Shown here: one piece after another, positions 33,448 to 43,564 of the stretch
How positions within the stretch are numbered: position 1 is the stretch's first letter
How the letters are laid out: every line of letters begins with the position of its first letter
Assembly: GCF_013112225.1 (NCBI RefSeq)
Contig: NZ_JABFHI010000002.1
Coordinates: forward strand, 372,001 to 436,000
Direction: 5' to 3'
DNA length: 64,000 bases
Source: Vreelandella azerica
GTDB lineage: Bacteria > Pseudomonadota > Gammaproteobacteria > Pseudomonadales > Halomonadaceae
The notes under the pieces: model-generated
Databases searched by the model: none
The model's input: only the letters and a program-made list of their open reading frames with translations
What the model was told of the DNA's origin: nothing
Program-made: the position numbers and the translations under genes

Positions 33448-33696
33448 TGCGCATAAACCTCTCTAGTCTGTTCTTATAAAAGAACAATAGCATCGTTATA
33501 AACTATGTTGACGTGGAAGTATTACCAGCGGTGCTCGTCAACAATCGCTGGCCATGGCTATGTCGCCCAACTCAAGAGGGTCTTGAACTCTATACCTCGT
33601 CAGGCTGGCAACCCTTGCCCGTTTGATTCTATGGGTTGTTTAGCTCCTTATGTGCCCCTATATTCAGTTCAGGTATACACATATAAGGAGGTTGCC

Positions 33697-34134
33697 ATGT
33701 CAGACACTGTTACTTTGGGCTGTGCACACTGCGGCGCGGTTAATCGCGTCAGCGCAGCGCGGTTAGCGGATGGCCCTAAATGCGGCAAATGCAAGGCGCC
33801 ACTGTTTAACGGTGAGCCGATTAACCTGACCCAGGCCAATTTCAGCGCGGTGGTTGAGCGCAGTGAATTACCTGTTGTAGTCGATTTCTGGGCCTCCTGG
33901 TGCGGCCCATGCAAGATGATGGCGCCTGTTTTTGCTCAGACAGCCCAGGCGCTAGAGCCTAAGATGCGCTTCGCCAAACTTGATACCGAAGCCCAATCCG
34001 CCCTGGCGGGGCGCTTTGGCATCCGCAGCATTCCTACCCTGATAGTGTTCAAAAATGGCCGCGAAGTGGCTCGTCAGGCAGGTGCCATGCAGGGTTCGCA
34101 GCTGCGTCAGTGGCTGGCGCCTCACGTAAGTTAA
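33697..34134 (+). CDS. trxC: Thioredoxin 2
   Basis: The protein of 145 residues has the TrxC layout: an N-terminal zinc finger with CAHCG and CGKCK pairs (residues 9-30), then a thioredoxin fold with active site WASWCGPCK near residue 70 and the cis-proline RSIPTLIVF. It reduces cytosolic disulfides and is often induced by oxidative stress. The start at 33697 has a strong AAGGAGG five bases upstream; the longer open frame upstream is not part of the protein. Confidence 0.95.
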   Translation: MSDTVTLGCAHCGAVNRVSAARLADGPKCGKCKAPLFNGEPINLTQANFSAVVERSELPVVVDFWASWCGPCKMMAPVFAQTAQALEPKMRFAKLDTEAQSALAGRFGIRSIPTLIVFKNGREVARQAGAMQGSQLRQWLAPHVS

Positions 34135-34366
34135 AGTCCATCCCATCAAATGGTGCTGAAACGACACGGCGTGAATTGAAGCGGGAATACAGCAGGCAAT
34201 ACTATTAACAGCCAAGTTTTGTTAAGGTTTATCTATATTATTATTGATATAGTCAGGCGCTTGACCAACCATAGCAGATAGCAAGAGATAGAAAAGACCT
34301 TTCGAAACGGCTCTGTTTTTGAAAACAGACCTTCTTATCCATTCTGACCTGCCTATGAGGTGTGCC

Positions 34367-36099
34367 ATGCGCTCTGGTCTCCTGCAGCTTGCGACAGTCA
34401 TCCTGCTGCTGGTGATATCAGGTGCCTTACATGCCAGCACGGCGCCAGAGCCGCTCACCGGCTGGGAATATCGCTGGGGCGACTCACCGCGTGATCCCCA
34501 AGGCCAACCAGAGTGGCTGAACGATAGCTCTGATGCCTGGCAGCCGATTGACTTTCCCTCCAACCCTGCGGAGCGCAATGGTCAGCAACACGTCTGGTTT
34601 CGCACCCTCTTGCCTGAAGGTGAATGGCGTGACCCTGTTCTGTATATCACCAGTATTGATCTGATCGGCCAGCTTTATCTGAACGACGAACTGATCTACC
34701 AGTACGGTGAATTTGACGAAAACGGCGAGGGCGATTTTGCGGGTTGGCCTTGGCATATGGTCGAGTTGCCGGAAGGCTATGCCGGGCAGCAACTCTCAGT
34801 GCGCGTGTTCTCCTACTATACCGATATTGGCCTGTGGGGGAGGTTCACCTGACCGACCGGATTGATGTATTGAAGCAAATGATCAAGCGCTCGGCCAAAG
34901 ACCTAACGGTCGGTGCTTTCAGCCTGCTATTAGCAATTCTGGCGGCTGTTTTTGCCTTGATGGGGCCAGATCGACGCGGTTTCGGGGCAGTGGCGTTATT
35001 TGCTTCGTCATCTGGCCTGATGCTGCTGGCTGAAACGCCCGCTCGTCAGCTGCTGGTAGAGGCTGCCCTGGGTTGGGATATCCTGCGGGCGGCCAGCTAT
35101 TACATGCTACCAGTGGCGATGGGCTTGCTGCTGAGTGCTTGGCTGGACGGTGCGCCACGCCGATGGGTTTCATGGCTCTGGAAACTCCACTTGGCTTATT
35201 TGGTGGGCGCTATTGGGCTTGTCTACGCCGGTGTTATCAGTCTGTCGCTGACCTTTCCCGTATTTGACCTGCTATTGGCGCTTACCTTGCCGTTAATGCT
35301 GCTGCTGGCGCTAGTACGTTTTCGCCGACTGGGTATTGAGCAGCGCCTGCTGGTCTTGAGTTTCACCTTTTTTGCGCCGCTGCTGTTTGCCGATATGCTG
35401 GTGGCACACGGCTTTGCTGCCTGGCGCTCGGTGCCGTTAAGCTACGGCTCATTAGGTTTTACGCTAGCCATTGCGGTGGTTTCTCTATGGCATTATCGGC
35501 GTACCCAGCAGCAGTTGACGCTGGCTAATCAGACCCTGGAAGACAAGGTCGCCCTGCGTACCGCAGAGCTTGATCACCTGGTGCACAAGCTCGAAGGGTT
35601 ATCTCTGCAGGATTCTCTCACTGGCCTGAGTAACCGTCGCCATCTGGATAGTCTGCTTGGTCATGAAGTGCAGCGAGCTGAGCGCCAGGGTACCCAGTTG
35701 GCGGTGCTGATGCTGGATCTGGATTACTTCAAGCGTATTAACGATACTTTTGGTCACGCGGCGGGGGATGCTGTGCTGGTGGATATAGCTGAGTTTCTTA
35801 AAAGCAGCTTCCGCAGTATCGATGCGGTATGCCGTTTGGGTGGTGAAGAGTTTGTGGTCCTACTGCCGGGTATCTCCGTTAGCGATGCCAGTGAGCGCGC
35901 CAGAAGGCTGATTGCGGAGCTGCATGCAAAAAGTTTTCACTTTGAAGGACAGACGTTGGGTAGCATCACCCTCTCCTGCGGTATTGCCGTCTACCCAAAT
36001 CACGCGCAAACGTCGGCTCAGTTATTGCAGTACGCAGATGAGGCGCTTTATCAAGCCAAGCGTGCTGGCCGCGACCGCTACGTGGTCTGGTCTGATTAG
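34367..36099 (+). CDS. 7TM-DISM-type diguanylate cyclase, frameshifted
   Basis: After a signal peptide (cleavage near LHAST), a periplasmic beta-rich jelly-roll domain (about residues 25-150) is followed by seven or more membrane helices (about 180-390), a coiled coil, and a GGDEF domain (about 420-575). The cyclase motif CRLGGEEFVVLLP is intact, so cyclic-di-GMP synthesis is expected, driven by a periplasmic ligand. The frame breaks at 34836-34840 (five Gs, six needed); repair reads GLWGEVHLTDRIDVLKQ. Repaired length is about 577. The ATG at 34367 has GAGG upstream. Confidence 0.9.
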
Positions 36100-36195
36100 C
36101 ATCGGCAAGACACTCTGTCGTTTGAGCGCTCTTTTGCAGCCGCGAATAAAACGTTAGTCTGCAAAACATCCATCCAGATCTTTTCAGGAGAGACG

Positions 36196-36927
36196 ATGAA
36201 TCCGACGATAGAACTGCTTAAATCGCACCGCTCCATTCGCAAGTTTACCGATCAGCCGGTTTCCTCCGCCTTGCTCACGACCCTGGTAGAGGCCGGGCAG
36301 GCAGCGGCGACCTCCAACCATGTTCAGGCCTACAGCGTGATTCACGTTAAAAACCCAGACAATCGGGCAAAAATTGCCGAACTGGCCGGTGGTCAGGGCT
36401 ATGTGGCCAGCAGCGGTGCCTTCCTGGTGTTCTGCGCAGATATGAAGCGCCCGACGGATGCCGCTGAAGCGGCAGGCGCGCGCGTGGTACGTGGTATGAC
36501 TGAACAGCTGTTGGTGGCTACCATCGATGTCTCTCTGATGGCCCAGAACATGGCAATTGCCGCTGAATCCGAAGGCCTGGGTATCTGCTATATCGGCGGT
36601 GTGCGCAACAACCCCCAGGCGATCAGTGAATTGCTAGAGCTGCCTGAGCATGTCTATCCGGTGTTTGGCATGTGCCTCGGTTACCCGGCTCACCAGCCGG
36701 ATATCAAGCCGCGCCTGCCAGTGTCGGCGATTCTCAAGGCAGATACCTACCGCGTGAACCAAGAAGCAGTAGAGGCGTTCGACAACACCATGCAGGACTA
36801 TTATCAGACGCGCAAAGGCGGCAACAAAGATGCGCGTTGGTCAACCAACCTGGCGCCGCTTTTTGACAGCAAACTGCGCCCGCATATGCGTGACTTTCTG
36901 GTCAAACGCGGCTTCGAGATGAAATAA
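36196..36927 (+). CDS. nfsA: Oxygen-insensitive NADPH nitroreductase, NfsA-like
   Basis: This 243-residue FMN flavoprotein starts with LLKSHRSIRKFTDQPV, where the HRSIR arginine contacts the FMN phosphate. GLGICYIGGVRNNP and FGMCLGYPAHQPDIKPRLP are also typical of NfsA. It reduces nitroaromatics and quinones by two electrons using NADPH. The length matches E. coli NfsA (240). AGGAGAG lies before the ATG. Confidence 0.93.
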   Translation: MNPTIELLKSHRSIRKFTDQPVSSALLTTLVEAGQAAATSNHVQAYSVIHVKNPDNRAKIAELAGGQGYVASSGAFLVFCADMKRPTDAAEAAGARVVRGMTEQLLVATIDVSLMAQNMAIAAESEGLGICYIGGVRNNPQAISELLELPEHVYPVFGMCLGYPAHQPDIKPRLPVSAILKADTYRVNQEAVEAFDNTMQDYYQTRKGGNKDARWSTNLAPLFDSKLRPHMRDFLVKRGFEMK

Positions 36928-36972
36928 GTACCTGTTTTATTCGCCATTCCCACTTTCAGCAAGGAGGCTGCC

Positions 36973-38117
36973 GTGCCCCGCTTTCTCCACACCGCCGACT
37001 GGCAGATTGGCCGCCAATATGCGCGTTTTGAACAAGACGATGGGTTGGCGCTGGCAGAAGCGCGCTTTATCGCCGTTGAAACGCTTGCGGCGCTGGCAGC
37101 CGATGAGCAGGTTGATGCTGTGCTGGTGGCAGGCGATATCTTCGATGCCCAAACCCTCAGCGAGCGCACCCTGCACCGCACCTTTCAAGCGCTTTCCGCC
37201 TATTCGGGGCCATGGCTGATGCTGCCGGGCAACCACGATGCGGCGCTGGCCGAAAGCGTCTGGACGCGGGCAGCACGCATTGGCGCCATACCCGCCAATG
37301 TGCATCTGTTGGCATCGCCAGAACCTTTTATCCTGGCCGGTATCAGCACGGCGATCCTGCCTGCGCCGCTTACCCAGCGCCAGACCTATCAGGATCTGAC
37401 CGCCTGGTTTGACCGCGCTGAAACGCCTGAACACTGCCTACGCCTTGGCTTGGCGCATGGCAGCGTGACCGGTCAGTTGGCAGAAAGTGTTGATTCCCCC
37501 AACCCGATTGCCGCTGAGCGCGCTACCAGTGCCCAGCTGGATTATCTGGCCCTGGGGGACTGGCACGGCTGTAAGCAGATTGACGCCCGCACCTGGTACA
37601 GCGGTACCCCGGAGGCTGATCGTTTTCGCAATAACGCTGCTGGCTATGCGCTCCTGGTCACTCTGGATGCGCCGGGGTAGCGCCCAAGGTAACGCCGGTG
37701 GAGGTCGGCAAGCACGGCTGGTATCAATGGCAGCGGGCGCTGTCGGTCGCCTCTGACGTGGATGAATTGATTACCGAGCTGCAGGCGCTGGCGCCGCGAT
37801 CTGTGCTTGACCTGACCCTGCAAGGGCAGCTGGACCTGGCCAGCTACCAGCGACTGGAGCAGGCGCTGGGGGTGGCGGCGGGTCGCCAGCGTAGCCTGCA
37901 GGTCCATCAGGCCGAGCTGACTCTGGCCCCCACCGCTGAAGATATTGCCGCCCTGCAGGCTGATGGCTATGTGGGCAGCGTGATTGATGATCTACAAAGG
38001 CGCCAGCAAAGTGCCGCTGATAGCGAGGTGGCCAATGAAGCGCTGGCCATACTGGCGGGATTGCTGCTTGACCAGACGCCTGTCAGTGCTAGCCAGGAGA
38101 GCTCTTCATGCAACTGA
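36973..38117 (+). CDS. SbcD/YhaO-like metallophosphoesterase DNA exonuclease, frameshifted
   Basis: This is the nuclease half of an SbcCD/Mre11-Rad50-like complex. Metal motifs are FLHTADWQIG (DxH), VAGDIFDA (GD), LPGNHDAA (GNHD) and LGLAHGSV plus GDWHGC. It starts at GTG 36973, five bases after a strong AAGGAGG. The frame breaks at 37674-37677 (four Gs, five needed); repair reads through APGVAPKVTPVEVGKHGWY and gives 381 residues. Its stop overlaps the ATPase start by ten bases, so the two subunits are made together. Confidence 0.88.
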
Positions 38118-40782
38118 TCTCTCTGGAAGTCAGCGAATTTCAGCAGTTCCGCACAGGGTTTGCGCTTAACGGGCTGACGCCGGGCATCAACCTGTTGACC
38201 GGGCCTAACGAATCCGGCAAAAGCACCCTGGTGCGGGCGATTCGGGCGGCGTTTTTTGAGCGCCACAAATCCAGTACCTTGAGTGATCTACAGCCCTGGG
38301 GCGATTCATCGGCTGCACCGCAAGTCAGCCTGGCCTTTGAATGGCAGGGTCAACACTGGAAACTGGACAAGCGCTTTCTGCAACGCAAGCGCTGTGATCT
38401 AAAGGTCGGCGACACCCACTACAGCGGTGATGAAGCCGAGGAACACCTGGCCCAACTGCTGGGTTATGCCACACCTGCGCGGGGTGCCAGTAAAGCCGAG
38501 CATTGGGGTATCCCCGGCTTACTGTGGGTGGAGCAGGGCGCCGGGCAGCATATTCGCGACCCGGCCAACCATGCGGGTGAGCATTTGCAATCGGCGCTGA
38601 GCCAGCACCTGGGCGATGCCCTGGGGGAAGTTGTGAGCAGTGGCGGCGATCAGCTGATCCAACAAGTTGAACAGCAGCGTGCCAAACTGCTGACCCAGAC
38701 AGGCAAGCCGACTGGCGATCTGCGTGACACCCGGGAAGCCTGCAACACCCTGGCCGATGAGCTTGCCGAGCAGGAAACGCAGGTTGCCCGCTACCGTGAT
38801 CAAGTTGATCACCTGGGCCAGCTGCAGGCCAAGCAGTGCGAGGTAGAAGCCCAACGCCCCTGGGAAGCCCAGCGCGACAAGGCAAAGGCTGCTGAAACTC
38901 AGCTGGTTGCGGTTGAGAAGCTCCGCGAACAGCAGGCCCAGGCGCAAAAGACATTGGATGAGTTTCAGCACCATCAGCAGCTTAACCATCAGCAGCTGGA
39001 AGACTTTGCGGCCCAGGCTAGCCAGCTTGAAGAACGCCAGAAAGACAAGCAAAAGGCCGAACAGCAGCTAGCCCAATGTAAGGCACACGCCGCCCCTATT
39101 GAGCAGCAGCGGGAAGCAGCCAGCCAGCGTTATGACGACGCCCGCCAGATACTCACGGCGGCTCGCCACAAGGCCCACCGTCAACGTCTTCAACAGCAGC
39201 TGAAAAGCGCTGAAGACAAGGTCAGGCGGCTGGCGGAGACGCTTGCAAAAGCCCGCGAGCTGCAACAGCAGCGTCAGAAACTGAGCGCACAGCATCAGCA
39301 CCAGGCGGTGGATATCGATGCGCTTGAGCGGCTCAGGCAGCTTGAACTGCAGCTGGGCCAGCTGAAAGCCAAGCAGGAAATGCTCGCTACTCGTCTGGCC
39401 TATCGGCTGGAGCCGGGTCAACAGCTGATGATTGACCAAACATCAGTGGCAGGCGAAGGCGAAAAACTGCTGCTGAGCGCAACGGATGTTGCCATTCCCG
39501 GTGTGGGCACCCTGACCATTCAGCCCGGTGGCACTGATGTGGCTGACCTGCTTCGCCAGCAGCAGAACCTGGAAGCAGATCGCGAGGCCCTGTTACAGCA
39601 ACTTCAAGTCACCAACCTGTCCAGCGCTGAGCAGCAAGCCAGCAAAGCCCGCGAACTGGCGCACAAAGTCGAACAAACGGCCCTGCGCCTGGGCGACCTT
39701 GCCCCCAATGGTGTGGATACCCTGGCGGGTGAGCACCAATTGGCTGAGCAGGAACGCAGCACTCTGGCAGCGTCGTTGGCAGCTTTGCCCGCGCATCAGG
39801 ACGATGCCGCTCTGCCAACAGAAGAGCTGGCCAGCCGCCAGCTGGAAACCACCCAGGCCCAGCTTGAAGAGGCGGAGCAAGCGCGTAGCCATCATCATCA
39901 GACGTTGACCCTGGCGCAACAGGCGCTCACCAACGCCGAGCGCGAATGGCAGCGTCTGAAAGCAGCGATTCAAGCGCCCGACCGCCAAGAGCGTGAGCAG
40001 AGTGCCCGTCGGCGTCTGATCGAACTCAAGGCAGAGGTTGAGCAGCTGCAGGCGGATATGAATACGCGCCAGCGGGATATCGACGCAGCCAACCCGACGA
40101 TGCTCGCCCAGGACATCAAGCGTTTTAGCGACAGCGCGGATGCCATGGAATTCGAAGCCCGCGAACGAGCCAGTGAGATCGAACGCCTGAAAACCCGTCT
40201 GGAAACCCTGGGGGCACAAGGGCTGGAAGAACAGCGCGATGCGCTTCGCCAGCAGCTTGAAAGCCAGCAACGGCGCAGGTTACAGCTGGAAAAAGAGCCA
40301 AGGCGCTGGAGCTTTTGCTGTCACTGCTTAAACGCGAGCGTCAGGCCGTGACCCGCAAACTGCAGGCACCGCTGCAGAAACACCTTAACCACTACCTGCA
40401 GCTGATCTTCCCCGGCGCCACCCTCAGCGTAGATGACAACCTCCTGCCACAGGCGCTTATCCGCCCGCAATCATCCAACCATCAAGCGGAGGAGTATGGC
40501 GAGCTGGAGGCCCTGAGCTTTGGTGCCCGGGAGCAGATGGGGCTGGTCAGCCGCCTGGCCTATGCCGATCTGCTGGCCGAAGCCGGGCGGCCCACCCTGA
40601 TCATTCTGGATGATGCCTTGGTGCATTGTGATCGTGAACGCCTGGAGCAGATGAAGCGCATTCTGTTTGATGCGGCTGAACGCCACCAGATCCTGTTATT
40701 CACCTGCCACCCGCAGCACTGGGACGACCTGGGCGTGGCTCCCCGCGACCTGCTCACCCTGAAGATGGCATCCGGCGGATAG
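38108..40782 (+). CDS. SbcC/YhaN-like AAA ATPase with long coiled coil, frameshifted
   Basis: The repaired protein of about 891 residues has Walker A (GPNESGKST) near residue 36, long Gln/Glu/Ala-rich coiled coils at about 200-480 and 520-740, and a C-terminal half-ATPase with ALSFGAREQMGLVSRLAYADLL (signature) and LIILDDALVHCD (Walker B). No classic CxxC zinc hook was noticed at the coil tip; around residues 440-490 there is instead a small globular insert. The frame breaks at 40290-40294 (five As, six needed), giving LEKRAKALELLLSLLKRERQ. It pairs with the upstream nuclease. YhaN-like shape fits better than classic SbcC, which is longer. Confidence 0.85.
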
Positions 40783-40805
40783 ACAGCGCTCGGAAAAAGA
40801 AATGC

Positions 40806-41933
40806 TCAGCCTGCGGTAAGCGCCTGCTCCAGCGTTTTCAGCCTGCCGGGCACCAGGGCATCCTCGACGGCGGTAATACGCAGCACGTGACCAAGGGCTG
40901 GGTCGGCCGGACGGGCAATCAGCTTGCCTTCTTCCAGCAGTTGTTGATGTATGCGCGCTGCCAGCTCGGCACTTGGTAGGCGCAGGCCAACAAAATTGGT
41001 GGCGCTTGGCAGCACGTCCGCACCCAGCTCTGCCAGATGTGCGGCCAGCTGGTCGCGGCGCTGGCGCACAGCGTTGACGTGGTCCAGCACCTCGTCCGGG
41101 TGATCCAGTACCACCTCGGCGGCGGCTTGAGTCAGGGTCGATACGGCATAATGAATGCGCACTTTCATCATCACCGCTAAGGTGTCCGGCTCGGCAATCG
41201 CGTAGCCCACCCGCAATCCCGCCAGGCCATGGGCCTTGGAAAGGGTGCGTACCCGCACCACACCGGACAGCACGCGGCGGCCAAAGTCTCCACCCGCATC
41301 TTTACGGAAATCATGGTAGGCCTCATCCAGCAACAGCCAGCAGTTGTCCGGCAAGGCCTGGCGCAGGGCCAGGACGTCTTCATCACTGTGAACATGGCCG
41401 CTGGGATTATCCGGGTTGGCGAGATACACCAGCCGCGCGTTTTCGCGTTGAGCGGCCTGAGCCAAGGCTTCAAGGTCGGGCGCCAAAAGCCCCGGCCCTT
41501 GCTGATAGGAAACTTCCACCAGGCGGCAACCCTGGCCACGGGCAAAATAGGCAAAGGTAGGGTAGGTGCCTGAGGTGCTGATCACGCTATCGCCGATTTG
41601 GGTTAAGGCGCGCAGAGAGAGCGCCAGCAGGCTATCGGCCCCGGCATCCACCAGCATGGCCTCAAGGGGGATCTGCTTTTGCTCAGCAAGCCGCGAGCGA
41701 ATGCCCAGTGCCTCGCTGTCGCCATAGCTGTAAACATGCGCCGCCATGGCATCGCCAAAGTGCTCGCGCAGGGCGCGATGGGGCATATCCAGCCCTTCGT
41801 TGGAACCCAGCTGATGGGGTATCTCGCGGTTCAGGCGACGTTCCAGTACGCGCACACCGGGGAAGGGGTTGGTCGGGCCATCACCATGGGGGCCATTGGT
41901 ATCAAGGTGGTTGGGGTAGCCGGGTGTTGTCAT
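40806..41933 (-). CDS. HisC-like class I/II aminotransferase
   Basis: The 375-residue PLP enzyme of fold type I has LGSNEG near residue 43, VYLANPDNPSGH (Asn-Pro), LLDEAYHDF (Asp and Tyr on PLP), RTLSKAHGLAGLRVGY (PLP Lys) and the C-terminal LRITAVEDA (substrate Arg). The layout is that of histidinol-phosphate aminotransferase, but no his genes are near, so it may act on another amino acid. The gene is on its own, convergent with the SbcC-like gene. Confidence 0.83.
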   Translation of the reverse strand: MTTPGYPNHLDTNGPHGDGPTNPFPGVRVLERRLNREIPHQLGSNEGLDMPHRALREHFGDAMAAHVYSYGDSEALGIRSRLAEQKQIPLEAMLVDAGADSLLALSLRALTQIGDSVISTSGTYPTFAYFARGQGCRLVEVSYQQGPGLLAPDLEALAQAAQRENARLVYLANPDNPSGHVHSDEDVLALRQALPDNCWLLLDEAYHDFRKDAGGDFGRRVLSGVVRVRTLSKAHGLAGLRVGYAIAEPDTLAVMMKVRIHYAVSTLTQAAAEVVLDHPDEVLDHVNAVRQRRDQLAAHLAELGADVLPSATNFVGLRLPSAELAARIHQQLLEEGKLIARPADPALGHVLRITAVEDALVPGRLKTLEQALTAG

Positions 41934-42130
41934 TGCGACGATCTCTTACCTTGAGCGATATTTAATCTGCACAATACCCTAGTTGAGGTAAATGAGTAAA
42001 AGGGCTTGCCATACGCCGTTGATGCCAAGCCATCTACCCGTTGCTCGGGTTAAACGAGGTTCATCTTTGCCTGCTTGCTCACCTTGAGGAGGGCAGGCAT
42101 TATCGCCACTCGCTGTTTCACCATAAGCTG

Positions 42131-42172
42131 AACGGTCTTTTCAAAACGGTCTTTTCAAAACGGTCTTTTAAA
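42131..42172 (+). repeat. Three tandem copies of a 14-base unit
   Basis: AACGGTCTTTTCAA occurs at 42131-42144 and 42145-42158, and AACGGTCTTTTAAA at 42159-42172. The array ends 14 bases before the small exported-protein start codon and would be in its mRNA leader or promoter. The wider gap 41934-42186 holds no gene. Confidence 0.9.
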
Positions 42173-42186
42173 AACAGAGGAATGTT

Positions 42187-42507
42187 ATGGGTAAGTTGTT
42201 TTCACTGCTGGTATTGCTGGGGCTGGGGTATTTCGGCCTAACTACCTATTACGGAATGGCGGTTGAAAAAGTGCTTGATGAGCAGTTGGATGCACGCGGC
42301 ATGACGGCGGTTGAGGTGGAGAATCTTGACTACGACTGGCTGGCGCCGATCAGCCAGTCTGCCGAAGTATCCGCCAATGTTCGCTATCGGGGCGCCTCTG
42401 CTAGCCTTGAACTGGCCGTGGAAGGTCATCCCCTGTTTGGCGATGAACTCAAGGTCTCGTTCGGTAGCCTGAAAGGCTTGAGCCTGGGCATCAGCTTCGG
42501 CGAATAA
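42187..42507 (+). CDS. Small membrane-anchored or exported protein of unknown function
   Basis: The 106-residue protein begins with a hydrophobic segment (residues 4-22) ending in a Tyr-rich turn, followed by a mostly acidic beta-rich domain (YDWLAPISQSAEVSANVRYRG). The tail FGSLKGLSLGISFGE is Gly-rich. I do not recognise the family. AGAGG is well placed before the ATG. The tail end converges on trpI. Confidence 0.65.
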   Translation: MGKLFSLLVLLGLGYFGLTTYYGMAVEKVLDEQLDARGMTAVEVENLDYDWLAPISQSAEVSANVRYRGASASLELAVEGHPLFGDELKVSFGSLKGLSLGISFGE

Positions 42508-42525
42508 CGCATAATAAATGTTCTG

Positions 42526-43431
42526 CTAGTGCCTGCCGAGCTCCTGCTTTAGCCAGTTGGCCAGCCGGGTGCCGTGCGACTGATGACCACTTTGCCATGC
42601 TGGGGGCAACCACAGGCATAGTCGGGCGCTTGTCTCGATGCTTCCCCAGGGAGCAATCAGGCGGCCACTGCGCAAGTCATCCTCAACCAGCAGGGTAGGC
42701 GCAATCGCCACTCCCATGCCCGCCGCTGCCGCTTCAATCAGATAAAACAGATGGTCAAAGCCCTGGCCTTTTTGCAGGGCTTCTTCCAGCGCTGGCTGTT
42801 CAAGCCCCTGGGCACTGGCCCATTGCGGCCATGCCTGGGGGCGGGAGGCGGTATACAGCAAGGTATTGGCCAGCAGGGTAGCTGGGTGATACGTGTCGCA
42901 GTGCCTGGCCAGCGCCGGGCTTATCACCGCGCAGATCTGCTCGGGCATCAGCTCAATCACTTCTGCTTCCGCTGGCCAGGGCGGCTCGGAAAAGGCCAGG
43001 TGGGCGCTGGTGGCGCTGTGGGTGTCAGGCTGTTCCGTGTCACTCACCACCACCTGTAAATTGAGCGTCGGCAACGCCGCATGCAAGCGGTCCAGCCGGG
43101 GGATCAGCCAGCGCGCCAGCAGGCTGCCGGGGCAGGCGAGGGTGAAGGGCGCTTGACGCAGCTCATCCTTGAGCGCGGCACAACTATCCCGCAGTCGCGC
43201 AAACGCCTCGCCCACGCCGCTTTGCAAGCGTTGCCCATGGGGCGTCAAGGCCAGGCCACGGCCTTCCTTGGTCAACAGCGCCACACCAAAATGTTCATCG
43301 AGGCTTTTCAGCTGGCGGCTAACGGCGCCATGGGTCACGCTCAGCTCGTTGGCAGCGGCGGTCACGCTGCCCAGCCGGGCGGTGGCTTCAAAAGCGCGCA
43401 GGGCGCCGAGCGGGGGAAGGGTATGGTTCAT
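42526..43431 (-). CDS. trpI: TrpI-like LysR-family activator of trpBA
   Basis: The protein of about 301 residues has a LysR winged helix (LGALRAFEATARLGSVTAAANELSVTHGAVSRQLK, residues 6-40) and a ligand domain. In pseudomonads TrpI binds indole-3-glycerol phosphate and activates the divergent trpBA, and this gene is exactly so placed, 134 bases from the trpB start. The start at 43431 is chosen since the likely operator lies just upstream; an open frame six codons longer exists. TrpI also represses its own gene in those species. Confidence 0.88.
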   Translation of the reverse strand: MNHTLPPLGALRAFEATARLGSVTAAANELSVTHGAVSRQLKSLDEHFGVALLTKEGRGLALTPHGQRLQSGVGEAFARLRDSCAALKDELRQAPFTLACPGSLLARWLIPRLDRLHAALPTLNLQVVVSDTEQPDTHSATSAHLAFSEPPWPAEAEVIELMPEQICAVISPALARHCDTYHPATLLANTLLYTASRPQAWPQWASAQGLEQPALEEALQKGQGFDHLFYLIEAAAAGMGVAIAPTLLVEDDLRSGRLIAPWGSIETSARLCLWLPPAWQSGHQSHGTRLANWLKQELGRH

Positions 43432-43436
43432 CAATG

Positions 43437-43453
43437 TGTGACTCCAGCTCACA
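43437..43453. promoter_or_regulatory. Likely TrpI operator
   Basis: TGTGACTCCAGCTCACA is an inverted repeat with one mismatch to the TGTGAG-N5-CTCACA site reported for pseudomonad TrpI (recalled). It lies in the trpI-trpB divergent gap next to the trpI start. Confidence 0.6.
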
Positions 43454-43564
43454 GGTTGGTGATATCTTATCGATTTTTATCAACGCCTGCCTGGGCTAAT
43501 GTCATCACATACTCAACGCACGGCCCGCTGACCCAGCAGGCTGATGTCTGACCCAGAGGTTGTG

